A program made the position numbers and the translations under genes. This document shows positions 20,455 to 31,564 of a stretch of DNA of 64,000 bases, piece by piece. Origin of the DNA: Elymus sibiricus. Its lineage: Eukaryota > Streptophyta > Magnoliopsida > Poales > Poaceae. Each line of letters begins with the position of its first letter. Within the stretch, counting starts at the first letter, position 1. The stretch covers positions 146,610,001 to 146,674,000 of the forward strand of contig CM077670.1 in the NCBI GenBank assembly GCA_039707655.1. The letters are read 5' to 3'. The notes under the pieces were generated by a model. It had not been told where the DNA came from. It did no database searches and was given only the letters and a program-made list of their open reading frames with translations.

Positions 20455-22582
20455 ATGTCAGGTTCAGATGACAGTCAGAACAGGTCAGAACAGAATCCAG
20501 AGCTGAGTGCAGGCACTAGTCCTGAGAAGAGCTTTGAGGACGCTGGAACCCCCCAGCTCTCACAGTCTTCCCAAAGCGGCCACAAGGGCTAGGAAGAAGA
20601 GAAACTCTGACGAGGAAGATTCAGATTTTCAGCCCGAGGAGGTCACTTCGATGAAGAGGCATGTTGTGAGAAAGAGTGTGGTCCTCAGAAGGATAGAGTT
20701 GTTGCCAGAAAGGTTGCTAAGTCTACTGCTGCAAAGAGAGGTCTACCCTCACATCTGAGAATCCAGGCAATTCAGGCCAAAGTCAAGCCAAGTCTATACC
20801 CAAGAAGGCAGGCAAGAAGAGAGAGAGGAATCAGACAACAAATGTGGTGTTCAAACCCACTTCTCTAAGAATTGATGACGCTGCAAATGTTGCTGGGGAG
20901 GAGGAGCCAACTGCTAATCCGCCACCTCCCAAGCAAAGGAAGCTGATGGCTGATGCTATGCCTAAGAAGGCAGCAACCACTTCCAAAGCCAAGACTCCTG
21001 CTACTGCTGCCACCAAGTCCAAGAGCAAGACCACTGCCACTATCTCTGTAGCTCAGAAGAACAAGGCCCCAGTGCCTGAGAGGAATGATGATGATGATGA
21101 GGCCGTAGTGCTCAAGAAGCTAAGACCATGATTGCTAGACCATGATGACACACACCCAGAGGCTGAGAACATGAAGGAAAGGAAAGATAAAGGACTGAGG
21201 AAATGGAGAGAGGCAGATCCTTATGCTACCAGGAGGAGGACTGCTGTGGACTATAGATTCCACACCCAGGAGCAACGGGACTTCTACGAGACCGTGCTTC
21301 TTGATAAGAGCCCAGCAGTCAGTGACATGAGATGGGTTGACTGGGAGTACATTGATGAAAATATAGACAACTTCCTCAATGTACATGAGAACTTCAAGGC
21401 CATTTGTGTTGATGAGTTCATAGGCAAGAAGATAACTGCATAGACTGATGAGCTAATCATGCAATTCTATTCCATCGCACATTTCTATCCAGATGGGAAG
21501 ATTGTGTGGATGTCTGAAGGTGTCAGATATCAGTCTACTATTGCTGAGTGGGCCGAACTAATTGGTGCTCTAGAGGCTGATGAAAACGACATTGATGTGT
21601 ATGCAAAGCCCAAGATGGATCACAATTCCGTGAGCAACATGTATATACTACCATGCATTCCCCAGGATTATGTGAAGACACACAAGTTTGGGTTAGTGTA
21701 CTACCTCCTGCCAGGGCTTGCAACCATCAACACTATCTTGAGGCACACTCTCATGCCCAAGTCTGGAGATGACAAGATGATTCGAGGCCATTCCATCAAC
21801 ACGCTGCATCTAGTGGATGGCTTCACCAAGTTCAAGGTGATGGATCTTATTGTTGAGACAGTGAAGAGGACTGCAGCGGATCAGAAATGATCTTGTGGAT
21901 TTGCACCGCACATCGGATGCTCATCAACTCCAAAGTTGGTAGCAAAGTTTATCTACTTGATCGTCCGCACCTGCCACTACAACCAGAGTTAGAGGATTGC
22001 ACCGTGATGATGAGTCCTTCTCATCCCACCTCTGCTGCAGCACATGCATATGCTGAGACCGCAGTTGCCCCTAGCTCTATACCTGCCCCGTTGCTCAAGA
22101 CAAAGGCTGACCAGATGGCATATCTTCTTCAAGCTACTTAGAGGATCGAGCGAGGCCTAGCTAACCTCGTGAAGAACCAGGCGAGTCTTGAAAGGATCAT
22201 TGAGACTAAGTTCCACAATCTTGACAACAAAGCGACAGAGATTCAGACGTCAGTTGATAAGCTGTAGAAGGATGTAGATGAGGCCAGGATGAGCACTGAC
22301 AGTGATGATTATGGTCCTACACTCCCGACCACCACTCAGTTCCAGACTATGCCCAGGTCAGATGCAGTATGAGTCAGAGAGACTCGAGCTACAGTGTCTG
22401 CTCCAGCTATTGCCCCATCAGTTGCACCCTCAGCACCTCCAATTTCTACCCCTCCAGCTCAGCAGACGTCAACAGAAGCATTCGCTAACGCACTTCTCTC
22501 CACTCCATCGATGCACACCGGAGCTGCAAGTCAGCGGACTTCGTCTCCAGGAGCAGGAGATCGAGCCCAAAGTGACGCTTAG
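20455..22582 (+). pseudogene. Extra ORF of the Sirevirus-like element (unknown, env-position), broken
   Basis: It begins MSGSDDSQNRSEQNPELSAG after an acceptor-like site. The first 220 residues are low-complexity, Lys/Ala-rich and acidic (KKRNSDEEDSDFQPEE, PKKAATTSKAKTPATAATKS). A folded domain follows (21132-21890: RRTAVDYRFHTQEQRDFY, WEYIDENIDNFLNVHENF, QFYSIAHFYPDGKIVWMS, YVKTHKFGLVYYLLPGLA) that resembles the conserved region of plant retroelement ORF-1-type proteins. After 21890 comes a Pro/Ala/Ser-rich tail with a possible coiled coil. At least two frame changes and stops near 20590, 21441, 22139 and 22266 disable it. Its place after pol suggests the env-like slot of Sireviruses, but no signal peptide or membrane segment is seen. 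Confidence 0.55.
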
Positions 22583-23110
22583 CTCTATACTTATTCGAGC
22601 TTTTTGGTAACTTGTTGCCAAAGGGGGAGAATATGTATAGATCATAGGGTTGAGAGAGAGAGAGAGATAGAGAGCGTTTTGCTTTTGCTTCGTTTGATTT
22701 CTTTTGGTTTCGTGTTCGGAGTACTTTGGTTACTTTTGTTGGTATACTTGTGTGAGACTACGTTGCTTGTGTGATTGATCATACCATACTTTGATGCTTT
22801 GCATGCTCATATATCTATCTCAATGATTCTTGCTATGATCATTCACTTGTGTGCTTGGTGATGAGTGCTCATTGTATTTCATTCATATCATTTTGGACGC
22901 TCCACCAAGATGTATGTGACATGGAAGAGTGACCTATGATCCTAATTGATTGTACATTTGCATTCAAACGCAAATTCTAAATAATGTACAAATTTAGGGG
23001 GAGCTCTTACTTATCACATACTTCTCAAAGTGACAATGTTATTCATTGATTATATCCAATGTCGAAGCTTTGATCTATATGTTGTCATCAATTACCAAAA
23101 AGGGGGAGAT
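22583..23110 (+). other. 3' untranslated region of the Sirevirus-like element with repeated purine tracts
   Basis: Three AGGGGGAG-type tracts (about 22619, 22996 and 23098) lie in this stretch, and the last one directly precedes the 3' LTR. A (GA)n run lies at about 22651-22675. No ORF of note. Confidence 0.7.
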
Positions 23111-24473
23111 TGAAAGTGCAACTAATCCCCGGGTGGTTTTGGTAATTAATAACAACATATACATCATTGAACTAATGCCTATTCAAGGATAATTTCAGGA
23201 AAGTTCAATGTTGGCATGGCTAGGACATGTGATTGTGGACCCCTCAAGACGCCAAGGAAACACACTGGCAAAAGCTTCAAGACTCTACATTTTTGGTTAA
23301 GTGATCAAAGATCACATTGACTCCATAGGAAAGCCAATAGTATTAAATGGGGATGAGATTTTGATCATGAGTCATTTGCTCAAGTGCTTAAAGATATTGC
23401 TCCAAAAACCCTCAACCACTTTCCCACATTCCATCTGTCCAAAACCCTAAGTCAAACTCGGTCCCACCGAAACACTCACATCCGGACCCACTGAGTTAAC
23501 CCAGATAGAGCCATAAGTCAAACCCTAGAAACTCGGTTCAACCGAGATGACATTCGGTCCCACCGAAGTGCAGTGACCAAGTTTTTGTACCCAATCGAAT
23601 TCATTTCGGAATCACCAAGATGAACCGATCAGAACTACCGAGATGAGGAATCCGCTTAGGTTATCGCGAATCGGTCTCACCGAGTGGATTCATCTGGTCT
23701 CACCGAAAAGCCTAACATTTGAATCTTTTACACTATTCAGTCTCACCGAGATTTCATTTCGGTGTCACCGAGTTGTGCTTAAAGTTTGTAATGGTTGGAT
23801 TTTTGGTGAAGGCTATTTATACCCCTCCATCACCACCTACTCTCAGTGAGAGCAACCAGGACAAAACTACACTTCCCACATCCATTTTTTGAGAGACAAC
23901 CACCTGCACTTGTGCTGAGATCAAGGCATTCCAATCCAACCATTTGAACCTTGATTTTTAGCCTCCCCAAGTTGCTTTCCACTCCAATCCTTCTCCTACC
24001 CCAAGCTAAATCTGTGAGAGATTGATTGAGTGTTGAGGAGAACATCTTTTGATGCACAAGATCAAGGAGTTCATCATCAACAACAACATCTATTACCTTT
24101 TGGAGAGTGATGTCTCCTAGATTGGTTAGGTGTCACTTGGGAGCCTCCAAGATCAAGTGGAGTTGAACCAAGGAGTTCGTAAGGGCAAGGAGATCGCCTA
24201 CTTCGTGAAGATCTACCCGAGTGAGGCTAGTCCTTCGTGGGCGTAAGCCATGATGGAATAGACAAGGTTGCTTCTTCGTGGACCCTTCGTGGGTGGAGCC
24301 CTCCGTGGACTTGCACAGCTGTTACCCTCCATGGGTTGAAGTCTCCATCAATGTGGATGTACGATAGCACCGCCTATCGGAACCACGCCAAAAATCACCG
24401 TGTCTTCATTGCGTTTGATTTCTCCGATCCCTCCTTTACATTCATATGCAAAGTATTACTTTCCGCTGCACAA
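23111..24473 (+). repeat. 3' LTR of the Sirevirus-like element, cut by Gypsy-B
   Basis: It starts TGAAAGTGCAACTAAT, is rich in TCGGT/ACCGA palindromes at 23458-23780, and stops at CTGCACAA (24473) where Gypsy-B begins. In the 5' LTR the same sequence continues for another 140 bp or so. CACAA (24469-24473) is the expected 5-bp duplication; its partner lies beyond the right edge of the window. Confidence 0.85.
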
Positions 24474-25991
24474 TGATGACCCACAAGTATAGGGGATCAA
24501 TCGTAGTCCTTTCGATAAGTAAGAGTGTCGAACCCAACGAGGAGCAGAAGGAAATGATAAGCGGTTTTCAGCAAGGTATTATCTGCAAGCACTGAAATTG
24601 TAGGTGACAGATAGTTTGATAGCAAGGTAATTCGTAACAAGTAACAAATAGTAACAATAATAAAGGTGCAGCAAGGTGGCCCAATCCTTTTTATAGCAAA
24701 GGACAAGCCGGAACGAACTCGTATAATAAGAAAAGCGTTCTCGAGGACACATGGGAATTCTCATCTAGTCACTTTCATCATGTTTGTTTGATTCGCGTTC
24801 GCTACTTTGATAATTTGATATGTGGGTGGACCGGTGCTTGGGTGCTGTTCTTACTTGAACAAGCCTCCCACTTATGATTACCCCATCTCACAAGCATCCG
24901 CAACTACGAAAGAAGAATTAAGATAAATCTAACCATAGCATGAAACATATGGATCCAAATCAGCCCCTTATGGAATAGCGCATAAACTAGGGTTTAAGCT
25001 TCTATCACTCTAGCAACCCATCATCTAATTACTACTCCACAATGCCTTCCCTTAGGCCCAAAGATGGTGAAGTGTCATGTAGTCGACGTTCACACAACAC
25101 CACTAAAGGAAGCAACAACATACATATCATCAAAATATCGAACGAATGCCAAATTCACATGATTACTTATGACAAGACTTCTCCCATGTCCTCAAGAACA
25201 AAAGTAACTACTCACAAATCATATTCATGTTCAAGATCAGAGGGGTATTGAATAGCATTAAGGATCTGAACATATAATCTTCCACCAAATAAACCAACTA
25301 GCATCAACTACAAGATGTAATCAACACTACTAGCAACCCACAGGTACCAATATGAGGTTTTGAGACAAAGATTGAATACAAGAGATGAACTTGGGTTTGA
25401 GATGAGATGGTGCTGGTGAAGATGTTGATGAAGATTGGTCCTCCCACGATGAGAGGATCGTTGGTGATGTCGATGGCTTCGATTTCCCGCTCCCGGAGGG
25501 AAGTATCCCCGGCGGAATCGCTCCGCCAAAGAGCAAAATTGCTCCTGCCCAGGTTCCGCCTCGAGACGGCGGCGCTTCATCCCGAAAGTTTTCTCTCTAT
25601 TTTTTTAGGGCAAATGAGCCTATATAGCAAAAGGAGGGGGCCGGAGGCCTGCTGTGGGCCCCACAAGGCATCAGGGCGCGCCCAGGGGGGCCACGCCCTG
25701 TTTGCCTTGTGGGCAACTGGTGGGTCCCCTCTGGTATTTCTTTTCTCCAGTATTTTTTATATATTCAATAAAAAATCTTTGTGAAATTTCAGGTCTATTG
25801 GAGCTCTGTAGAATAGGTATCTCTGCTGTAGGTATTTCAGGTCCAGAATTCCAGCTGCCGGTATTCTCCCTCTTCATATAAATTTTGCAAATTAAGAGAG
25901 AAAAGGCATAAGAATTGCATCATAAAGTGAAATAATGATCAAATACATTATAAATAATAGTAGGAAGTCATGATGCAAATTGGACGTATCA
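24474..25991 (-). repeat. Gypsy-B 3' LTR
   Basis: This is 1518 bp. On the minus strand it starts TGATACGTCCAATTTGCATC at 25991 and ends in GGGTCATCA at 24474. A polypurine tract TAAGCTTGGGGGAGT precedes it (plus 25992-26006). It contains the GC-rich hairpin CCACAAGG...CCTTGTGG at about 25660-25712 that is shared with other LTR families here. Confidence 0.9.
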
Positions 25992-27547
25992 ACTCCCCCA
26001 AGCTTAGACCTCGCTTATCCTCAAGCGAAAGCCGAAATCGATAATCATGACCACATGTTTAGAGAGAGAGGCGTCGATAAAACAAAATATAGACATGAAG
26101 GCATCATGATCTTTATTATAACAACAATACATTATCATAAAACTTCTCATGACAAAGTAATAATTCATTCACAAGTTAAAGTATGAACCATAAACTGTAT
26201 TGAAAACTAACAAACTATGATCTCAGTCACTGAAGCAATCGCAATTCATCATATTATCAGAAAGAGTCTATGTAAGAGCTTTGTTTAGCAAGTTCACATA
26301 CTCAACTATCATTTAGTCTTCTATGATTGCTGACACTCACGGCATACTTATGGAGCTAAAGTTTCAGTCAGACACATAGAAAGATAGGGGCTTATAATTT
26401 CTCCTCCCAATGTATTTACCTCAAGGGTAATGTCAACAATAATAACTCATGATCACCTACATTCAACTGGATATATATGTCTGGATCTTTCCCCACCACA
26501 TGATGCTTGCCAAGAGAGAAAAATAAAAACGGAATAGAGGAGAATACTATTGACTCTTGCATGAAAGTAAATACATAAAGTAAAAGATAGGCCCTCCGCA
26601 GAGGGAAGCAGAGGTTGTCCTGCACTTTTTATTTTTGGATGTGCAAGCTCTTAATGTAAAGGAACGTCACTTTATATTGCCCCTTGTGATAGCAACCTTT
26701 ATTATGCAGTCTGTCGCTTTTATTTCTTCACCATCACAAGATCGTACAAAGCTTATTTTCCCTTACAATAAAAGATCATACATATTTAGGAGCAATTTTT
26801 ATTGCTTTTGCACCAGTGACAACTTACTTGAAGGATCTTATTCAATCCATAGGTAGATATAGTGGACTCTCATGACATGAAACTGGGTTCAAGGGTTTTG
26901 GATGCACAAGTAGTATCTCTACTTAGTACGGAATTTTTGGCTAGCAAAAGATAGGGGGGCAAGCACCACATGTTAGAGGATCCAAAACAATATAACTTCT
27001 ATATGAATGTAAGCAAACATAACTCATTACATTGTCTTCCTTGTCCAACGTCGACTATTTGACATAGAATATTTAATGGGGGCTCACAATCATAAAAGAT
27101 GTCCAAGATAGTATATTCATATGTGAGACCTCTCTTCCTTTATTACTTTTTCATGAATTGCAGCAATGACCAATGCTATGTTTGTCAACTTCCAACAAGT
27201 TTTATCAATTACACTTCTTTTATGTGAAGTCATCACTCCCCATGGGATTAGCATATGATCTTACTTTTTATTCTCTTTATTTTATTTCTAAGATTGGATC
27301 AACATTAGCAAAACACTCAACTCAAACTACTCTTTATTATATAACTTTCACACACGATTACATAGATAAACAGATCACAAAGCAAGCACTCGAAACTAAA
27401 TCATACTAAAACTTTATTCTTCTAAATCACGAAATAACTAAGGATTGAACTAAAATAGATAATGATGATAAAAGTGATGGTGATACGATACCGGGGCACC
27501 TCCCCCAAGCTTGGCACAAGCCAAGGGTGGTGCCCATACCCGTGTAC
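25992..27547 (-). other. Gypsy-B 3' non-coding region
   Basis: AT-rich sequence between the 3' LTR and the ORF at 27548. It has only short spurious frames on both strands and no features beyond the polypurine tract at its left edge. Confidence 0.6.
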
Positions 27548-27973
27548 TCAAGTCCCCTTCTTCGGTGATGGTAGTGTTGCTGAGGTAGACTTGTCCTTTA
27601 ACTTCAATAAGTACTCCAAATTTCCATTGATCCTCCGAAGGGCATGATTCTGCTCTTCTAACACAATAACTTCATGGGTAAGCGACGTATTCTGAGCACA
27701 AATTGTTTCAAAAACCTTTAGTGTATCAATTTCATATGGGGGAAGGTTATGATAAAGAGTTTGCCATGTATCTCCCTTTTCTGGTGCTTCCCTCGTGCGC
27801 GCGGCTTGATCTTCTTCTCCTTGAATCCGGTCCTCCATGACCTTTCCTGGTCCCTCCTTCATAGCAGTATCCTCCTCTCCGGACGACCACTCATAATAGA
27901 CTTCGCTGAAAGGACGTTTGCCGGGCGAAGGTTGCACAATCTGGTGCTTGGTGCGGAGCCTTCGGGGAGCCAT
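27548..27973 (-). CDS. Small coiled-coil ORF downstream of Gypsy-B pol, function unknown
   Basis: This is a 141-residue ORF with an ATG at 27973 on the same strand as pol. It begins with a basic stretch (MAPRRLRTKHQIVQPSPGKR), followed by an acidic section and a probable coiled coil (VFETICAQNTSLTHEVIVLE, NHALRRINGNLEYLLKLKD). It sits in the position of the env-like gene of Athila-type elements, but there is no signal peptide or membrane segment. Similar short ORFs can be translated by subgenomic messages; nothing here shows that. Confidence 0.5.
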   Translation of the reverse strand: MAPRRLRTKHQIVQPSPGKRPFSEVYYEWSSGEEDTAMKEGPGKVMEDRIQGEEDQAARTREAPEKGDTWQTLYHNLPPYEIDTLKVFETICAQNTSLTHEVIVLEEQNHALRRINGNLEYLLKLKDKSTSATLPSPKKGT

Positions 27974-28029
27974 GGCGATCTAGACCTGTCAGAAAAACAG
28001 CCCGAAACAAGAACAGAGGAGAAATTGCG

Positions 28030-28330
28030 ATACGGTGGTCAAAACATACGGGAGTATATATAAAGAATTTTTTATCTTGCAAAACAAGCATACGAGAGAA
28101 AAACGGAGTGGGGAAGGCACACGAGGGGCCCACAAGGCATCACGGCACGCCCGGGGGGGGGTCGCGCCTTGTTGCCTTGTGACTTCCTCGTGGGTCCTCT
28201 CGGCTGTTTCTTATTTTTGTATTTTTTCTAATATTTCAAAATGGACAGAAATAATTTTTATGGAATTTTTGGAGTCGGTTTACTTACCGTATTACATACC
28301 TACCCCTTTTCAGGGTTCTGGAGCGTTCCG
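28030..28330 (-). repeat. LTR-like segment inside Gypsy-B, with the shared hairpin
   Basis: Between the end of pol and the small ORF lies a stretch that resembles part of an LTR. It includes CCACAAGGCATCACGG, a G-run and CCTTGTTGCCTTGTG (about 28130-28182), the same inverted-repeat hairpin seen in the LTRs. It could carry a second internal promoter for the downstream ORF, an inference from likeness only. Confidence 0.4.
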
Positions 28331-28431
28331 GTAGGACTCTTTGATGTGTTCCTCCGATGTCATCGTCTGAATAATATTAGTTTCAGCATTAATGGGAGTA
28401 CCTGAGATATAATGCTTAATTCTTTGCCCAT

Positions 28432-29122
28432 TCACCACTCACGGGTTGGTGCCTTCAGAGTTGTTGATTTTGATAGCTCTGGAGCGATAAACTTCTTCGA
28501 TGATATATGGCCCTTCCATTTAGAGAGAAATTTTCCTGCAAAGAATCTAAAACGAGAGTTGTACAATAGAACTTGCTCACCCACTTCAAATTCCCATTTT
28601 TGTATTCTTTTATCATGCCATCTTTTAACCTTTTCTTTAAATAACTTGGCATTTTCATAGGCTTGGGTTCTCCATTCATCTAAAGAGCTAATATCAAATA
28701 ACCTCTTTTCACCGGCAAGTTTAAAATCATAATTAATTTCTTTAATTGCCCAATAAGCTTTATGTTCTAACTCAAGAGGTAAATGACATGCTTTCCCATA
28801 GACCATTTTATATGGAGACATACCCATAGGATTTTTATAAGCAGTTTTGTAAGCCCATAATGCATCATCAAGTTTCTTAGACCAATTCTTCCTGGATCTA
28901 TTAACGGTCTTTTGCAAAATTAATTTTATTTCTCTATTACTCAATTCAACTTGACCACTAGACTGAGGATGATATGGAGATGCAATTCTATGATTAACAT
29001 CATATTTAGCAAGCAATTTACGGAAAGCACCATGAATAAAATGTGAACCACCATCAGTCATCAAATATCTAGGGACTCCAAACCTTGGAAATATAACTTC
29101 TTTAAGCATTTTAATAGATGTG
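28432..29122 (-). pseudogene. pol: Gypsy-B integrase, C-terminal half (interrupted)
   Basis: From 29122 leftward the frame encodes [32 protein letters not shown] and [18 protein letters not shown]: the second Asp and the Glu regions of the DDE integrase core. The typical Gypsy C-terminus follows ([37 protein letters not shown]). It ends in a stop at 28432 after PTREW. The first half lies at 59489 and above, on the other side of the Sabrina insertion; across the ATGTG duplication the two join in frame as DDHNTSIKML. Confidence 0.95.
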
Positions 29123-30689
29123 TGATACGTCTCCAACGTATCTATAATTTTTGATTGTTCCATGCTATTATAGTATCAATCTTGGATGTTTTATATGCAA
29201 TTATATGCCATTATATATCATTTTTTGGGACTAACCTATTAACCCAGTGCCCAGTGCCAGTTGCTGTTTTTTTGCTTGTTTTTGCCTTTTCAGAAAATCA
29301 TTATCAAAAAGTGTCCAAACGAGAAAAAACTTTGGATTAATTTTTTCTGGACCAGAAGAGACCCAGGAAGCTTCGGGAGAAGACCAGAAGAGTCACGAGG
29401 AGGTGACAAGCCTGGAGGGCGCGCTAGGGGGGGGGGGGGTAGGCGCGCCCCCCAGGCTTGTGGGCCCCTCGTGGCACCTCTTGACCTAATTCCTTAGCTA
29501 TAAATTCACAAATATTCCCAAACCAATAGAGAGACAGAAGAGAAAACCTTTCCGCCGCCGCAAGCCTCTGTTCTTCCGCGATCCCATCTGGAGGCCTTTT
29601 TCGGTACTCTGCCGGAGGGGGAATCGATCACGGAGGGCTTCTACATCAACCTTGCCGCCCTTCCGATGATGTGTGAGTAGTTTACCACAGACCTACGGGT
29701 CCATAGCTAGTAGCTAGATGGCTTCTTCTCTCTCTTTGATCTTCAATACCATGTTCTCCTTGATGTTCTTGGAGTTCTATCCGATGTAATCTTCTTTTGC
29801 GGTGTGTTTGTTGGGATCCGATGAATTGTGAGTTTATGATCAGATTATTCATGAGAAATATTTGAGTCTTCTCTGAACTCTTTTATGCATGATTGTTATA
29901 GCTTCGTATTTCTCTCCGATCTATCGATTTGGTTTGGCCTACTAGATTGATTTATCTTGCAATGGGAGAGGTGCGTTGTGATGGGTTCAATCTTGCGGTG
30001 CTCAATCCCAGTGACAGAAGGGGACATGACATGTATTTGTATTGTTGCCATTAAGGATAAAAATATGGGGTTTAATCATATTGCTTGAGTTTAGTTTGTC
30101 TACATCATGTCATCTTGCTTAAGGCGTTACTCTGTTTCATACTTAATACCCTAGATGCATGCTGGATAGCGGTCGATGGGTGGAGTAATAGTAGTAGATG
30201 CAGGCAGGAGTCGGTCTACTTGTCTCGGACGTGATGCCTATATACATGATCATTGCCATGAATCCTTCATAATTATTTGCTTTTCTATCAATTACCCAAC
30301 AGTAATTTGTTTACCCACCGTATGATATGTGTTCGAGAGAGAAGCCTCTAGTGAAAACTATGGCCCCCGGTCTACTTTATCATATATTAAAAACCTAAAA
30401 ATACCTTGCTGCAATTTATTTACTTTTATTTTAATTAGTATTTTAGTTTATCTATTTATCTCTATAAGATTTAATCCTTGCAAATAACCGCTAAGAGGAT
30501 TGACAACCCTCTTACTTGCGTTGGGTGCAAGTGTTTGCTCTTGTGTGTGCAGGTGCGCTTAACGGAATTTTGCTTGGTTCTCCTACTGGATTGATAACCT
30601 TGGTTCTTAACTGAGGGAAATACTTATCTCTACTGTACTGCATCATCCTCTCCTCTTTGGGGAAATACCAACGCAGACTACAAGTGGCA
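29123..30689 (+). repeat. Sabrina-type 5' LTR
   Basis: 1567 bp, from TGATACGTCTCCAACG to CTACAAGTGGCA. A TATA box, TATAAAT, lies at 29499-29505. A GC-rich hairpin (ACAAGCCTGG...CCAGGCTTGT with a 13-G run in the loop) lies at about 29408-29462, just upstream of the TATA box. Confidence 0.95.
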
Positions 30690-30700
30690 GGAAGAATTTC

Positions 30701-30718
30701 TGGCGCCATTGCCGGGGA
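30701..30718 (+). promoter_or_regulatory. Sabrina primer-binding site
   Basis: TGGCGCCATTGCCGGGGA, 11 bases after the LTR end, fits the Gypsy-type primer site usually assigned to tRNA-Asp, with one difference from the usual TGGCGCCGTTGCC form. Confidence 0.8.
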
Positions 30719-30892
30719 GACATCATCAAAATTACCAAGTACCTTCGCACAAACTATCATTCACTTGCATTTACTTTATTTGCCTTTTATTTGCATTTGC
30801 CTCTCATTTTCATCTTCCCCACTTCTATTTTTTTTACGAAAACACAAAAATATTTTTATTTGCTTGTTTGCTAGTTTGCTTGTTTCGTCGCG

Positions 30893-31564
30893 ATGGTTCA
30901 AGAAAATACAAAATTGTGTGACTTTTCCAATACTAATAATAATGATTTTATTAGTACTCCTATTGCTCCTCCTGCCACTTGTGCGGAGTCGTGTGACATT
31001 AATGCTGCCTTGCTTAATCTTGTTATGAAAAAACAATTTTCTGGTAGTCCTAATGAAGATACTGCATCCCATCTAAATACTTTCGTTGAGCTTTGTGATA
31101 TGCAAAAGAAAAAAAGATGTGGATAATGATATTGTCAAATTAAATTTATTTCCATTCTCACTACGAGACCGTGCTAAAACTTGGTTTTCATCCTTGCCTA
31201 GAAATAGTATTGATTCTTGGGATAAGTGTAAGGATGCTTTTATTACCAAGTATTTTCCTCCCGCGAAGATTATTTCTCTTAGAAATCAAATTATGAATTT
31301 TAAGCAACTTGAGCATGAACATGTTTCACAATCTTGGGAGAGAATGAAATTAATGATAAGAAATTGCCCAACTCATGGCTTGAATTTATGGATGATCATA
31401 CAAAATTTTTATGCGGGATTAAACTTTTTCTCTAGAAATTTGCTAGACTCTGCCGCAGGTGGTACTTTTATGGAAATTACATTGGGAGATGCTACAAAAC
31501 TTCTTGATAATATGATGGCAAATTATTCTCAATGGCACACTGAACGAACTCCAACCGGTAAGAA
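30893..31564 (+). pseudogene. gag: Sabrina-type gag, N-terminal part (frameshift, then split by Angela)
   Basis: It starts MVQENTKLCDFSNTNNNDFI. A Retrotrans_gag domain follows: KKQFSGSPNEDTASHLNTFV, LFPFSLRDRAKTWFSSLP, ITKYFPPAKIISLRNQI. The frame shifts at a run of A residues near 31106-31118 (MQKKK then DVDNDIVKL), which looks like a one-base slip. At 31560-31564 (AAGAA) the gene is cut by the Angela insertion and resumes at 40098; without the insertion the frame reads PTGKKVNSVEEIN. Gag forms the virus-like particle. Confidence 0.9.

Larger units (their letters stand above)
10449..24473 (+). mobile_element. Sirevirus-like copia element lacking pol
   Basis: The 5' LTR is truncated at 10449, interrupted by a solo LTR (10633-16044), resumes at 16050 and ends CCTACA at 16467. 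An initiator-Met tRNA primer site follows at 16470. The 3' LTR begins TGAAAGTGCAACTAAT at 23111 after a polypurine tract AAAAAGGGGGAGAT and is itself interrupted at 24473 by Gypsy-B. From the two partial copies the full LTR is about 1.5 kb. The internal 6.6 kb hold a broken gag and a second broken ORF but no protease, integrase or reverse transcriptase. Several extra purine tracts (about 22619, 22996 and 23098) near the 3' end fit Sireviruses. Confidence 0.85.
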
